64,000 bases of DNA from the NCBI RefSeq assembly GCF_965205175.1, contig NZ_OZ242038.1:682001-746000 (forward strand), written 5' to 3'. Source of the stretch: Poriferisodalis sp965205175. GTDB lineage: Bacteria > Actinomycetota > Acidimicrobiia > Acidimicrobiales > Poriferisodalaceae. The stretch's first letter is position 1, and each line of letters begins with the position of its first letter. Below, piece after piece: positions 8,853 through 17,570 of the stretch. Under the pieces are notes generated by a model. It saw only the letters and a list, made by a program, of their open reading frames with translations. It was not told the DNA's origin and searched no databases. Position numbers and translations under genes: made by a program.

Positions 8853-9650
8853 GTGGCTGACGAACTCGCAGTTGACCCTTCCGCCCAAGACCCGTCTGCG
8901 CCCTATGCGCGTGCTGAGCCGGCCCGTGAGACGCATGCGAGCAGGCTGTATTTCCGCCAGCTGCTCTCCGGCCGCGATTTCGCAGTACGCGACCCGCTTG
9001 CCCGTCAGATGGTGAACTTCTGCTACCTCATCGGCGACCGAGAGACGCGCGAAGCGGTCATGGTGGATCCGGCCTACCACGTCGACGACCTGCTCGACCT
9101 CTTGGCCGAAGACGACATGACGCTCAGCGGGGTGCTCGCCACGCACTTTCACCCCGACCATGTGGGCGGGAACATGATGGGCTGCAGCATCGAAGGCGTC
9201 GCTGCACTGCTGGAGCGGCAGGGCACCAAGATTCACCTGCAAGCGCCGGAAGCCGAGCTGGTGCGCAAGACCACCGGCATCTCGATGAGCGACATGGAGC
9301 TGCACGCTCCGGGCGACGTCGTATCGGTCGGCGCCATCGACATCGAGCTGTTGCACACGCCCGGCCACACGCCCGGCAGCCAGTGCTTTCTGGTGGGCGG
9401 CGCATTGGTTGCAGGCGACACGCTGTTCCTCGAAGGCTGCGGTCGGACCGACCTGCCCGGCAGCGACCCAGCCGCCATGTACCGGTCGCTGCACGACACG
9501 CTCGCCAAGGTGCCGGATTCCGCCGTGCTGTTCCCCGGCCACCGCTACTCCGTCGATGCGAGCGCCACCATGGGGCAGACACGCCAGACGAACTATGTCT
9601 TCAAGCCGCGCAGCGAGGCGCAGTGGCTGATGATGTTCGGGCAGGGCTGA
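8853..9650 (+). CDS. MBL-fold metallohydrolase, persulfide-dioxygenase/glyoxalase-II-like
   Basis: The metallo-beta-lactamase fold is clear: HFHPDHVGGN supplies the H-x-H-x-D-H metal site, LLHTPGHTPGSQCF the next His, GDTLFLEGCGRTDLPGSDP the bridging Asp and the ETHE1-like GCGRTD motif, and LFPGHRYS the last His. The GCGRTD motif and the directly following sulfurtransferase favour oxidation of glutathione- or other thiol-persulfides over glyoxalase II activity. The N-terminus is uncertain: the frame is open far upstream with no ATG, and family members usually begin close to YFRQLLSGRDF. GTG 8853 is used here; a CTG at 8946 is possible. The stop overlaps the next start (TGATG). Confidence 0.85.
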   Translation: MADELAVDPSAQDPSAPYARAEPARETHASRLYFRQLLSGRDFAVRDPLARQMVNFCYLIGDRETREAVMVDPAYHVDDLLDLLAEDDMTLSGVLATHFHPDHVGGNMMGCSIEGVAALLERQGTKIHLQAPEAELVRKTTGISMSDMELHAPGDVVSVGAIDIELLHTPGHTPGSQCFLVGGALVAGDTLFLEGCGRTDLPGSDPAAMYRSLHDTLAKVPDSAVLFPGHRYSVDASATMGQTRQTNYVFKPRSEAQWLMMFGQG

Positions 9651-10534
9651 TGAGCCCGCTGCCGCCGGTGGTGGGCGCGCAAGCCATTGTCGGCCGTGGC
9701 GACATCGTGCTGTGCGACGTGCGGTGGTATCTCGACGGGCGGTCCGGTTACGAGGCCTACTTGGCGGGACACGTTCCCGGTGCGATCTGGGTGGACCTGG
9801 ACGCTCACTTGTCGGGCACCGGCGCTCCAGCTCTGGGCAGGCACCCGTTGCCCAGCGCGCAGGAGTTCGCAGCGACGCTCGGCGGTCTCGGCATCGGGGC
9901 CGGCGACCCGGTGGTGGCCTACGACGATCTGAACGGCACAGCTGCCGGCCGCTTGGTGTGGATGCTGCGGGTGCTTGGGCACGACGCGGCGCTGCTGGAC
10001 GGCGGATGGGGATCGTGGCGGGGTGCCTTCGAGACAGCCGCACATGCGCGAACAGCCTGCGACTGCCCCGTGCGAGCCTGGCCCCGCTGGGCATTCGCCG
10101 ACATCGACGCGGCGTCGACAGCTGGTACCAGCAGCCGGGATGTGCTCATCGACGCGCGCCAACGCGACCGATACCGCGGCGAAGCAGAGCCGGTCGATCC
10201 CCGTGCCGGGCATATTCCGGGTGCAGTGAACGTGCCCGCCTCCGACAATCTGGGCGCCGACGGTCGTTTCGCGGACCCGCGAGCGCTGCGTGCCCGCTAC
10301 GAAGCCGAAGGCGTCCAGGTACGTGCGGCGCCAGACGCCACTAGCGCGGCTGCCCCTGCCAGCGACAGCGCTGTCGACACCGCTGCCAACAACGCGGTCG
10401 TCTACTGCGGTTCGGGCGTGAGTGCCTGCATGGATGCGCTGGCGATGGAACTCGCCGGCTTGGGCCGTCCGCGGCTGTACGTCGGGTCGTGGTCACAATG
10501 GAGCCGCACTGAGCGGCCTTTCGCAGTCTGCTGA
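9650..10534 (+). CDS. Thiosulfate/3-mercaptopyruvate sulfurtransferase (two rhodanese domains)
   Basis: The 294-residue protein has two rhodanese domains. The inactive N-terminal one shows LCDVRWYLDGRSGYEAYLAG and HVPGAIWVDLD. The catalytic C-terminal one shows LIDARQRDRYRGEAEP, AGHIPGAVNVPA and the active-site loop YCGSGVSAC, in which the first Cys carries the persulfide. Family members move sulfane sulfur from thiosulfate or mercaptopyruvate to thiols or cyanide. The one-base overlap with the preceding MBL enzyme suggests they act together: one makes or relays persulfide, the other oxidises it to sulfite. Confidence 0.95.
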   Translation: MSPLPPVVGAQAIVGRGDIVLCDVRWYLDGRSGYEAYLAGHVPGAIWVDLDAHLSGTGAPALGRHPLPSAQEFAATLGGLGIGAGDPVVAYDDLNGTAAGRLVWMLRVLGHDAALLDGGWGSWRGAFETAAHARTACDCPVRAWPRWAFADIDAASTAGTSSRDVLIDARQRDRYRGEAEPVDPRAGHIPGAVNVPASDNLGADGRFADPRALRARYEAEGVQVRAAPDATSAAAPASDSAVDTAANNAVVYCGSGVSACMDALAMELAGLGRPRLYVGSWSQWSRTERPFAVC

Positions 10535-10535
10535 G

Positions 10536-10552
10536 CGCGATCACTGATCGCG
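10536..10552. terminator. Perfect hairpin between convergent genes
   Basis: A seven-base perfect stem, CGCGATC/GATCGCG, with a three-base ACT loop sits two bases after the sulfurtransferase stop and before the end of the convergent ClC gene. There is no T-tract, so it is best read as a bidirectional attenuator or terminator candidate. Confidence 0.5.
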
Positions 10553-10590
10553 TCGGCTGGTGCCATCGGATTGGCCGCCGGCCGTGCAGT

Positions 10591-12261
10591 TCAGCGAGTC
10601 TGCGTCTCGTTCAGGAAGTCCACCAGCTTGACGATGGCGTTCTCGGTGACGACGCCGGCGATCCTGCCTCCGCTGTCGACGACGGGATACAGCTCGATCT
10701 GTGCGTCGGCCATGGCCTCGGTGACCTCGCGCAGGGTCCACGACGGCCGCGCGGGCTCGATGTTGGCGGTCATCACCTCGCCGCAGGTCACCGACATCCA
10801 CTCGTTGCGATCCACTTCGCGGCAGTCGCTCAGCCGTATCACGCCCAGGAACTCCTGTGCGGGCCCGACCACCATGGCTTCGAGCTGTTTGCGCCGCAGC
10901 GCGATGCCCCATACGAAGTCGGCCAGCGGAGCATCGATGCTCACGGTGGGCACGTCGGTGGACATGGCGGAGTTGACCGGCATCTCCAAGCGCCGCTCGA
11001 GGTGTCCGGTGCGGCTGTCGCGCTGATACTGCGACACGGACGAGTTGCCGATCAGCACCTGCGACACCGCGACGGCCACCAGCGCAGGCACCACGAAGGC
11101 AGGCGCCCCGGTGGACTCAGCTACGAACATCACTGCCGCGAGCGGCGTTCGGTACCCCGCCGCCAAGAACGCCGCCACGCCGATGAACGGGAAGAACGCC
11201 AACGACTCCGGTCCCAGCTCGATCCAACCGCCGACGAGGCGACCCACGATCAGCCCGAACACGGCCAGCGGAATGAACACGCCGCCCACGCCTCCGGCCG
11301 CGAGCACCGTGGAGGTTGCCAGCACGCGCACCGCGAGCAGCACCCCGAGCAGCACCAACGACTGATCGGGGTCGAGCGACCAGCTCACCAGTTGGCCCTC
11401 GGCAGTCGGCCCCAACGACAGCGGAGCGTCGAACAGGAATTCGCTGAGCGCCGCGAGGCCCACCAGAACGCCGCCGCCGCACAGCGCCACCAGCCACCAC
11501 GGTCGCTGCGAGGCCTGTATTCGCTTTGCCGCTTGCAGCACACGGCAGAACGCCGCTGCCGCAAGCCCGCACAGCGCCCCCACGACCGCTGCGCCCAGCA
11601 GCTCTTGACGGCCGAATCCGACGCGGACCATTTCGGTGCCGATCTCGAACGGTCGGTCGTCGAAATCGGCCACCAGCACGTAGGTGACGTAGCTGGACGC
11701 GCTGGAGAGCAGCGCGGGCAGCAGTGCCCGACGGCCTAGGTCGCTGCGGTAAGGCGCTTCGAGCGCGAACAGCACACCGGTGGCCGGCGCCTGGAAGATG
11801 GCGCTCACACCGGCGGCCGCGCCCGCTACCAGCAGCGCGTAGCCCTCCCGGTTGCGGAACAGGCGGCGCGCCAAGCGTTGGATCGCATTCCCTGCAGTGG
11901 CGCCCGCGTAAATCGAGGGGCCCTCGAGGCCGACCGCGCCGCCGGTGCCGACCGTGACGATGCCGGCTGTCAACCTCAGGGGCAGGTCGCGGTAGCGCAG
12001 AGGGTGGCTGCGGTCGTGAAACGCCCGGATGTACTCCTCGGAGGTGGACGGCGAGAGTCGGCGGCCCGCGTCGGCCCACCGCAGCATGAGCACGGCACCC
12101 CACAGTCCCAACGCCGGCGCGATCATCCGCTGCCACGGCGGGAGGTGCAGCACGCGTTCGAGCAGCACCTTCTCGGTGAGCACTGCGACGACGGCCACGA
12201 TGAATCCGGTGACCGCGCCCACGACGACGTAGGTCGCGAAGCGGAGCAGGCGGTTCCTCAT
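10591..12261 (-). CDS. ClC-family chloride channel/antiporter with C-terminal CBS pair
   Basis: This is a 556-residue membrane protein. The N-terminal helix is RFATYVVVGAVTGFIVAVVAV. The ClC signature appears as GTGGAVGLEGPSIYAGATAG; the Glu in GLEGP is the gating/proton glutamate, which favours an exchanger over a pure channel. Later helices include GVSAIFQAPATGVLFALEAP and GGVGGVFIPLAVFG. Residues about 425-556 form two CBS domains (MSTDVPTVSIDAPLADFVWG; VTCGEVMTANIEPARP) that could bind adenine nucleotides. It is a single gene, convergent with the sulfurtransferase, with tRNA-Ser just upstream. Confidence 0.93.
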   Translation of the reverse strand: MRNRLLRFATYVVVGAVTGFIVAVVAVLTEKVLLERVLHLPPWQRMIAPALGLWGAVLMLRWADAGRRLSPSTSEEYIRAFHDRSHPLRYRDLPLRLTAGIVTVGTGGAVGLEGPSIYAGATAGNAIQRLARRLFRNREGYALLVAGAAAGVSAIFQAPATGVLFALEAPYRSDLGRRALLPALLSSASSYVTYVLVADFDDRPFEIGTEMVRVGFGRQELLGAAVVGALCGLAAAAFCRVLQAAKRIQASQRPWWLVALCGGGVLVGLAALSEFLFDAPLSLGPTAEGQLVSWSLDPDQSLVLLGVLLAVRVLATSTVLAAGGVGGVFIPLAVFGLIVGRLVGGWIELGPESLAFFPFIGVAAFLAAGYRTPLAAVMFVAESTGAPAFVVPALVAVAVSQVLIGNSSVSQYQRDSRTGHLERRLEMPVNSAMSTDVPTVSIDAPLADFVWGIALRRKQLEAMVVGPAQEFLGVIRLSDCREVDRNEWMSVTCGEVMTANIEPARPSWTLREVTEAMADAQIELYPVVDSGGRIAGVVTENAIVKLVDFLNETQTR

Positions 12262-12295
12262 GCGGGCCTACGTCTTCCTCGCTCCACTGCGGGTG

Positions 12296-12386
12296 CGGAG
12301 AGGGTGGGATTCGAACCCACGAACCACCTCGCGGCAGTTACTTCCTTAGCAGGGAAGCGCCTTCAACCGGACTCGGCCACCTCTCC
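12296..12386 (-). tRNA. tRNA-Ser(GCT)
   Basis: On the minus strand the acceptor GGAGAGG pairs with CCTCTCC. The anticodon stem CTTCC/GGAAG holds loop CTGCTAA (anticodon GCT, reading AGC/AGT). There is a long class II variable arm and a T-arm GTGGGTTCGAATCCCAC. Discriminator G is present; CCA is not encoded. Confidence 0.97.
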
Positions 12387-12619
12387 ATGCCTGACATGAT
12401 CGCTTCAGCCAAGCACTACGCCCAACGCTACCCCCGCTCCGTGAGCGTCCACGCGGGCCTGTGTCACTGGCGCTGTGTCATCGAGGCCGGTGCGAGCTGC
12501 CTGTCAGTGTCGTGAAACTGCCGAACCTCGGCGCGAAGCTGCTTGGGACCGGCGCGCCCGACCGTTGCCCGGCTGCTGCGGCGTCGAGGAGGAGCAGGAG
12601 TGCCGCTAGGTTGGTGAGC

Positions 12620-12707
12620 GGAGGGGTGGCAGAGCGGACGATTGCGACGGTCTTGAAAACCGTTGAGGCGCAAGCCTCCGGGGGTTCGAATCCCCCTCCC
12701 TCCGCCA
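12620..12707 (+). tRNA. tRNA-Ser(TGA)
   Basis: The acceptor GGAGGGG pairs with TCCCTCC (last pair G-T). The anticodon stem ACGGT/ACCGT encloses CTTGAAA (anticodon TGA). The variable arm is long, the T-arm is GGGGGTTCGAATCCCCC, discriminator is G and CCA is encoded. The 3' end directly abuts the accessory ImmA-like gene region, a typical insertion side for mobile DNA. Confidence 0.97.
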
Positions 12708-12766
12708 CAGCCTCAGCCCTTCCTCACGCTGCTGTGGCTGAGATGCCGCCGCAGGCGATCTGATCT

Positions 12767-14053
12767 TCAGTGATAATGGAACCATACCTCCGACAACGAC
12801 AATCGGAGTCCGCCCGGCTCTGGTAGGAGTCCGCCCCGCTCTGGGGAGTGTTTGCTCTGCTCTGGGGAGTGCTTGCGTCTATTCTTGAAGTACCCGCGCC
12901 ATCTTTCAGGAACTGGGAATCCCGCTCGGTCCTGCTTTCGGCCTTCACCGCGCCGAAGCCTCTCGGCATCGGCCAATTCGGTGCCGAATTGGCTCACGTC
13001 TGCAGTGGTATCTTGAAGGTTGAGTCGACTGGCCTCGAGTCTGTCGAGGCTGGCTTCGACCCCATTGCCAATAGTGGGAGCTTGCCCGGGGCCAGACTCT
13101 CCCAAACGCCTCGCTGTGTGCGTTACTGCATCTTCGTGCCCTATTGCAGGATGGTCAACATCTTCCGGCTCCGACGACTCTGCGAAATGCGAGAATACGT
13201 CTATCGTGCCGAGCTGGTTTTCCATCAACCTCGCAGCCATGGCGCGCCCGCTGACGTTGAAGCGGCGCGCCAACAACCGGACAGCCGCGGCGGAAGTAAC
13301 CGGCCGCCAACTGGTCATGTACATCTCGCGAGAAGCGCTATCCTGCTCTTGGGTGACCGGCCGCGGGTGCACGTGAGCAATATTTCTCTTGTGAACCTCC
13401 GTCATCAATGCATCTCGAGGAATGAGGAACGACTCCGTAAACTTGGCGCACCAATGGTCAATGAGTTGTTGTTCTTGGATTGAATGTGTAGAGCGAAACG
13501 GAAGAGCAGAACGAATTAGAAGATGGGCATACTCAAAGATCAGCGAATAACTGCGGGCAGTCGCGTGGTAGGCTGAGTTCACGGCGATGAGCGGGATATC
13601 GTGCAGAAGACCGAAACAGCGAATGCAACTGCGGCCTACCGCCCTGCCGCAAATGTTCATTTCCTCAACGACAATCCCCTGTTGCTCAATCTCATCGCAC
13701 CATGCTTGGAACGCTAAACTGTCCGACGTCCATCCAAGTTGATCTTCGATTGCTACGCTTGAACGCCGCCGTGCGTCTTCGCCCGCTTCGTCAGGATCGC
13801 GAGCGGTCGAGTAAGAGGGCAGGTGAACCCGCGAACTCCGACCCCCGCTTTTGCGGAGCTGGGATTCAAGCCAACTTGAACGTTCCCGTGCCTCCAGTAT
13901 AATGAGGTAGTCTCCTTCCGAAAGCGGCCCGCGCCCGTGAGACGGCACTGGTCTGCTATTGGGCTTCACAGACGACTCCTGGTTCGCAGACGACTCTTGG
14001 TTCGCAGACGACTCTTGGTTCGCAGACGACTCCCGGGGCGAGGCGCGCGGCAC
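12767..14053 (-). CDS. ImmA/IrrE-like protein with degenerate metal site
   Basis: This 428-residue accessory protein has a central segment resembling the ImmA/IrrE (DUF955) metallopeptidase domain: FGLLHDIPLIAVNSAYHATA, then SLIFEYAHLLIRSAL, then CAKFTESFLIPRDAL, then LARRFNVSGRAMAARLM. The usual H-E-x-x-H zinc helix reads FEYAH, so the first zinc ligand is lost and protease activity is doubtful. The N-terminus carries SSANQE repeats and the C-terminus decaying heptads (KHSPEQS, KHSPERG), each encoded by DNA tandem repeats. Base composition is less GC-rich than the neighbours. It lies between tRNA-Ser(TGA) and pheA, 16 bp behind pheA on the same strand. The GTG start is uncertain because no good ribosome site precedes it. 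Confidence 0.65.
   Translation of the reverse strand: MPRASPRESSANQESSANQESSANQESSVKPNSRPVPSHGRGPLSEGDYLIILEARERSSWLESQLRKSGGRSSRVHLPSYSTARDPDEAGEDARRRSSVAIEDQLGWTSDSLAFQAWCDEIEQQGIVVEEMNICGRAVGRSCIRCFGLLHDIPLIAVNSAYHATARSYSLIFEYAHLLIRSALPFRSTHSIQEQQLIDHWCAKFTESFLIPRDALMTEVHKRNIAHVHPRPVTQEQDSASREMYMTSWRPVTSAAAVRLLARRFNVSGRAMAARLMENQLGTIDVFSHFAESSEPEDVDHPAIGHEDAVTHTARRLGESGPGQAPTIGNGVEASLDRLEASRLNLQDTTADVSQFGTELADAERLRRGEGRKQDRAGFPVPERWRGYFKNRRKHSPEQSKHSPERGGLLPEPGGLRLSLSEVWFHYH
12805..12888 (-). repeat. Tandem 21-bp repeat at 3' end of the ImmA-like gene
   Basis: About four decaying 21-base units start at 12805, 12826, 12847 and 12868. The first two are nearly identical (ggagtccgcccggctctgg versus ggagtccgccccgctctgg). 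They encode heptads in the C-terminal tail of the ImmA-like protein. Confidence 0.85.
13971..14036 (-). repeat. Tandem 18-bp repeat at 5' end of the ImmA-like gene
   Basis: Three units of an 18-base sequence (gacgactcttggttcgca; the first unit differs by one base) start at 13971, 13989 and 14007, with a partial fourth at 14025. They encode SSANQE hexapeptides. Copy number is likely to vary between strains by slippage. Confidence 0.9.
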
Positions 14054-14069
14054 GGGTTCAGGATAGCGC

Positions 14070-15044
14070 TCAGCAGACGAGACGGCGTAGGGACTTCAGC
14101 CAGTCGTCGGAGGATGACCAGGCTTGCTCGCTGACCCGCTGGCGGGCCGACGCCGTGCCGTTGGCGGCCGGGTACGAGCCGAGGAACTTGACATCACGCT
14201 GGTTCATCTTGAGCGCACGCAGGCAGTCGGCGACGACCTCATCGGAGATGTGGCCCTCGAAGTCGAGCAGAAAGCAGTATTCCCCCAAGCCGCGCCGGGT
14301 GGGTCGCGACTCCAGCCGCGACAAGTCAAGCCGGCGCGCCTCGAATTCCATCAAGATGCCGAGCAGGCTGCCCGGCTCATTCTGATGCTGGAACACTACG
14401 ATGCTGGTCTTGTCGCTGCCGCTGGCGGCGGGCACGCGGTTCTTTCCCAGCAGCAGGAACCGGGTTTGGTTGTCCTGGTGGTCCGCAATCGAGGCCACGA
14501 CGGTTTCCAGGCCGTAGATGCGTGCCGCAGCGGGGCTGGCGATGGCTGCGACACCGGTGCAACGCTCCTCGGCAATGCGCCGCGCCGCCAGCGCAGTGGA
14601 GGTCGCCGCCTCGATCTGGGCGCCCGGCAACTCGCGGTGCAAGAACGCCCTGCACTGAGCGATGGCGACGGGAAACGACAGCACTGTGTGTATGGCTGAC
14701 AGATCGCTCGCATCGGTGCTCGGCAGCGCCATCAGATCGAGCTGCACGTGCTCCACGACCTCGCGCTGGATCAGGAAGTCGAAGTCGAACGCCAGCGCGT
14801 CCTGCGTCACGTTGACCGCGCCTTCGATGGCATTCTCCACCGGGACGAAGCCGTAGTCGACCGCAGAGTCGTCCAGCGCGGACAGCACTTCGGGCACCGA
14901 GGTCAGCGGCACGAGTGCGCACTGGGCGAGGTCCCGCTGGCTCGCCAGCGCTGCCTCGGTGAACGTGCCTTGCGGCCCCATGTAGCCGATGCGGGTGGCT
15001 GTGCCCAGCGTGCCACCGGTCGGTGGCGCAGCGGCAGCAGTCAT
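14070..15044 (-). CDS. pheA: Prephenate dehydratase
   Basis: The enzyme converts prephenate to phenylpyruvate in phenylalanine synthesis. The 324 residues comprise a dehydratase domain (RIGYMGPQGTFTEAAL at the start; FVPVENAIEGAV; the catalytic-site motif NQTRFLLLG) and a C-terminal ACT domain (HQNEPGSLLGILMEFEARRL and the phenylalanine-binding ESRP). The last ~20 residues after FLGSYPAA are extra. The codon before ATG 15044 is GTG, so the start may be one codon longer. It is divergent from larB, with the two starts about 60 bp apart. Confidence 0.96.
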   Translation of the reverse strand: MTAAAAPPTGGTLGTATRIGYMGPQGTFTEAALASQRDLAQCALVPLTSVPEVLSALDDSAVDYGFVPVENAIEGAVNVTQDALAFDFDFLIQREVVEHVQLDLMALPSTDASDLSAIHTVLSFPVAIAQCRAFLHRELPGAQIEAATSTALAARRIAEERCTGVAAIASPAAARIYGLETVVASIADHQDNQTRFLLLGKNRVPAASGSDKTSIVVFQHQNEPGSLLGILMEFEARRLDLSRLESRPTRRGLGEYCFLLDFEGHISDEVVADCLRALKMNQRDVKFLGSYPAANGTASARQRVSEQAWSSSDDWLKSLRRLVC

Positions 15045-15106
15045 CACGGCAGGATACGCAGCGCAGCACGCCGGTCACCGACGTGCAGCAGGTAGAACAG
15101 CTCGCG

Positions 15107-15928
15107 ATGAATGCCCACGAGCTCGCCGTGCTGATCTCAGCGGTTCGAGACGGTTCGCTCGACCCGGACGACGCGCTGGCGCGCCTGAAGCGTCTGCCGT
15201 TCGCCGAAGTTGCCGGGGCGCGCATCGACCATCACCGCACGCTGCGGACCGGTCAGCCCGAGGCGGTGTACGGACCGGGCAAGTCGCCCGGCCAGTGCGC
15301 ACGCATTGTGAACGAGATGCTGCGCGGCGGGACGGGTCCGGTGCTGCTGACACGCGCCACTCGGGTCCAGACCGAAGCGGCTGTCGAAGCGTGTCCCGGC
15401 GGCAAGGTACATCGGCCACCCGATCGGGAGCACGAGTGCTCCGCTGACGCTCCGGTGGGCGACGCTGAGCCGGCGACCGTGGTGTGGCGGGCAGCCCCCG
15501 CCCGCGCCGAATGGGTGACGGTGGCATCGGCCGGCACGGCGGACGGCCCGGTGGCCTTCGAGGCAGCAGCGGTGCTGAGCGCCTTCGGCGTGAGTGCCCA
15601 GCTGGTGCCCGACATCGGCATCGCTGGCCTGCACCGCTTCCTGGCCGAGATCGACACGCTGACATCTGCTGACGTGGTCATCGTGGTGGCGGGTATGGAG
15701 GGGGCGCTCGCTACTGCTGTGGCGGGAGTGGTTGCCGCGCCGGTCATCGCGGTGCCGACCAGTGCCGGTTACGGCGCTGCGTTCGAGGGGGTGACGGCGC
15801 TGCTTGCCATGCATGCGTCCTGCGCGGCCGGTGTCACTGTGGTGGGCATCGACAACGGCTTCGGTGCGGCCATGGCAGCTATGCGCATCTTGGATGTCGC
15901 GGCAGCTCAGCACACCGCGGCGATGTGA
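15107..15928 (+). CDS. larB: LarB: pyridinium-3,5-biscarboxylic acid mononucleotide synthase
   Basis: LarB carboxylates and hydrolyses nicotinate adenine dinucleotide, the first step toward the nickel-pincer nucleotide cofactor of lactate racemase and related enzymes. The 273-residue protein starts MNAHELAVLISAVRDGSLDP and carries the LarB N-terminal signature DHHRTLRTGQPEAVYGPGKS and a PurE-like C-terminal domain (VASAGTADGPVAFEAAAVL; VVIVVAGMEGALATAVAGVV; AVPTSAGYGAAFEG). The frame is open 28 codons upstream, but ATG 15107 fits the family. Its stop overlaps the larC start by four bases. Confidence 0.95.
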   Translation: MNAHELAVLISAVRDGSLDPDDALARLKRLPFAEVAGARIDHHRTLRTGQPEAVYGPGKSPGQCARIVNEMLRGGTGPVLLTRATRVQTEAAVEACPGGKVHRPPDREHECSADAPVGDAEPATVVWRAAPARAEWVTVASAGTADGPVAFEAAAVLSAFGVSAQLVPDIGIAGLHRFLAEIDTLTSADVVIVVAGMEGALATAVAGVVAAPVIAVPTSAGYGAAFEGVTALLAMHASCAAGVTVVGIDNGFGAAMAAMRILDVAAAQHTAAM

Positions 15929-17406
15929 TGCACGACGATCACCACGCCTGCTCGCCCGTCGCAACTCAGTGTCCGATGCCGGCCGAGACCGCCGGCCCGT
16001 TGAGCGGCGATCCGTCGGATCCCGTCTCGCCGTGTCCAGCCGTAGCGAACTCAGCCGTGTCGAGCCCAGCCCTGTCGAATTCAGCTGTGTCGGGCACCGT
16101 CGTGGCTTGGTTCGACCCTGTCTCGGGCATCGCAGGCGACATGGCGCTTGGCGCGCTGCTCGACGCGGGTGCCGAACTGGAGTTCGTCATTGCGCAGCTG
16201 CACGCGCTGGCTGTGGACGGCTGGCACCTGGCCTGCGAACGGGTACGCCGCAACGAGCTGGCTGCGACGCGAGCGCTCGTCGATGCGCCGGAGAGCCATC
16301 ATCACCGTCGCTGGAGCGACATGCTTGAGCTGCTGGGCGACGCGCCGCTGGTGCCGCGGGTGCGCAGTCGTGCGCTGGCGGTGTTCGAGTCGCTGGCGCA
16401 CGCCGAAGGCGAAGTCCACGGCATTGCCCCCGAGCAGGTGCACTTCCACGAAGTCGGCGCGCTTGACGCCATCGTGGACATCGTCGGTGTCTGCGCGGCG
16501 CTGGATTCGCTCGGCGTGGACGAGATCTACTGCGGCCCGGTCGCCGTGGGCACCGGCACCATCCGCGCCGCCCACGGCGTGCTGCCGAACCCGCCTCCTG
16601 CGGTGGTCCGCCTGCTGCTAGGGCGACCGATCGTGGGCGTCGAAATCGACGCGGAACTGACCACCCCGACAGGCGCTGCAATTGTATCTGCGCTTGCCAG
16701 GCGCTTCGGTCCGGTGCCAGCCATGACCGTCACCGCCGCCGGTTTCGGCGCCGGGTCGCGCGAGCTGCCCGGTCGGGCCAACGTCACCGGGGTGCTCATC
16801 GGCACGCTGCACAGTGCCGCCGGACCCGACGCCGACTGGCCCGATGCCCTTGATGTCGCCGGGCCCGAATCCATGGGACCCAGCGGCGCTGCTCCGCTGG
16901 AGCGCGCCATGGCCGAGGTTGGCGGCGCTGCGGTCACCACGGAGTTGGTCGAGCTGGCGGCCAACCTCGACGACGTCACCGGCGAGCTGCTCGGCCACGC
17001 AGTGAGCGAGTTGGTGGCCGCTGGGGCGCTCGATGCTTGGGCAACACCCATCGTGATGAAGAAGGGCCGCCCGGCGCAGTCGCTGACCGTCTTGTGCCCG
17101 CGCGCCGAGGTGACCCGCCTCGCCGACCTCATCGCTCGGCTCACCGGCACGCTGGGGCTGCGCGCCCGCCCGGTGGTCCGCACTGCGCTGGAACGCCGCA
17201 CCTCGAGCGTCGAGGTGGACGGCCACAACGTCGTCGTCAAGCACGGGCCCTACCGCAGCAAACCCGAGTGGGACGCCGTCGTCGCGGCAGCAGAAGCGCT
17301 CGGCCGCACGCCGACCGACGTGGCCCGAGCCGCCGAAGCACAGGCAGCACCGGTCAGTGCCGGCCGGCTCGACGACTGCGTCGGCCCGGACAGTCCGCAC
17401 AGGTGA
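15925..17406 (+). CDS. larC: LarC: nickel-pincer cofactor nickel chelatase
   Basis: LarC inserts nickel into the pyridinium bis-thiocarboxylate nucleotide. The family core starts at about residue 53 (VVAWFDPVSGIAGDMALGAL) and continues with EQVHFHEVGALDAIVDIVG and LTTPTGAAIV, then the C-terminal domain (ELAANLDDVTGELLGHAVSE; MKKGRPAQSLTVLCP). In some bacteria LarC is made by a programmed frameshift between two frames; here it is one continuous frame. The ~50 extra N-terminal residues include a His/Cys-rich start (MMHDDHHACS) and Ser/Ala repeats; a start nearer ATG 15976 cannot be excluded. LarE, which supplies the sulfur, is not in this window. Confidence 0.95.
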   Translation: MMHDDHHACSPVATQCPMPAETAGPLSGDPSDPVSPCPAVANSAVSSPALSNSAVSGTVVAWFDPVSGIAGDMALGALLDAGAELEFVIAQLHALAVDGWHLACERVRRNELAATRALVDAPESHHHRRWSDMLELLGDAPLVPRVRSRALAVFESLAHAEGEVHGIAPEQVHFHEVGALDAIVDIVGVCAALDSLGVDEIYCGPVAVGTGTIRAAHGVLPNPPPAVVRLLLGRPIVGVEIDAELTTPTGAAIVSALARRFGPVPAMTVTAAGFGAGSRELPGRANVTGVLIGTLHSAAGPDADWPDALDVAGPESMGPSGAAPLERAMAEVGGAAVTTELVELAANLDDVTGELLGHAVSELVAAGALDAWATPIVMKKGRPAQSLTVLCPRAEVTRLADLIARLTGTLGLRARPVVRTALERRTSSVEVDGHNVVVKHGPYRSKPEWDAVVAAAEALGRTPTDVARAAEAQAAPVSAGRLDDCVGPDSPHR

Positions 17407-17570
17407 GCGTTGTCGATCGAATCCGACTGGCGCCGCGCCGGCACGTGCTCGTAGACTGTCGCAGTGCTTGCCGGCACCATCGTGCGGACACCGCTTCGAT
17501 GTCGGGTCCGCCGCTTCGCTTCGCGGGATCGGCGGTGTCTCGGCGTCGTGGGCTCGCCACACGGGCACCA

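Noticed and set aside
13971..14036. Regularly spaced repeats resembling a small CRISPR array
   Set aside because: The units are directly tandem without spacers and encode a clean SSANQE hexapeptide repeat in a gene.
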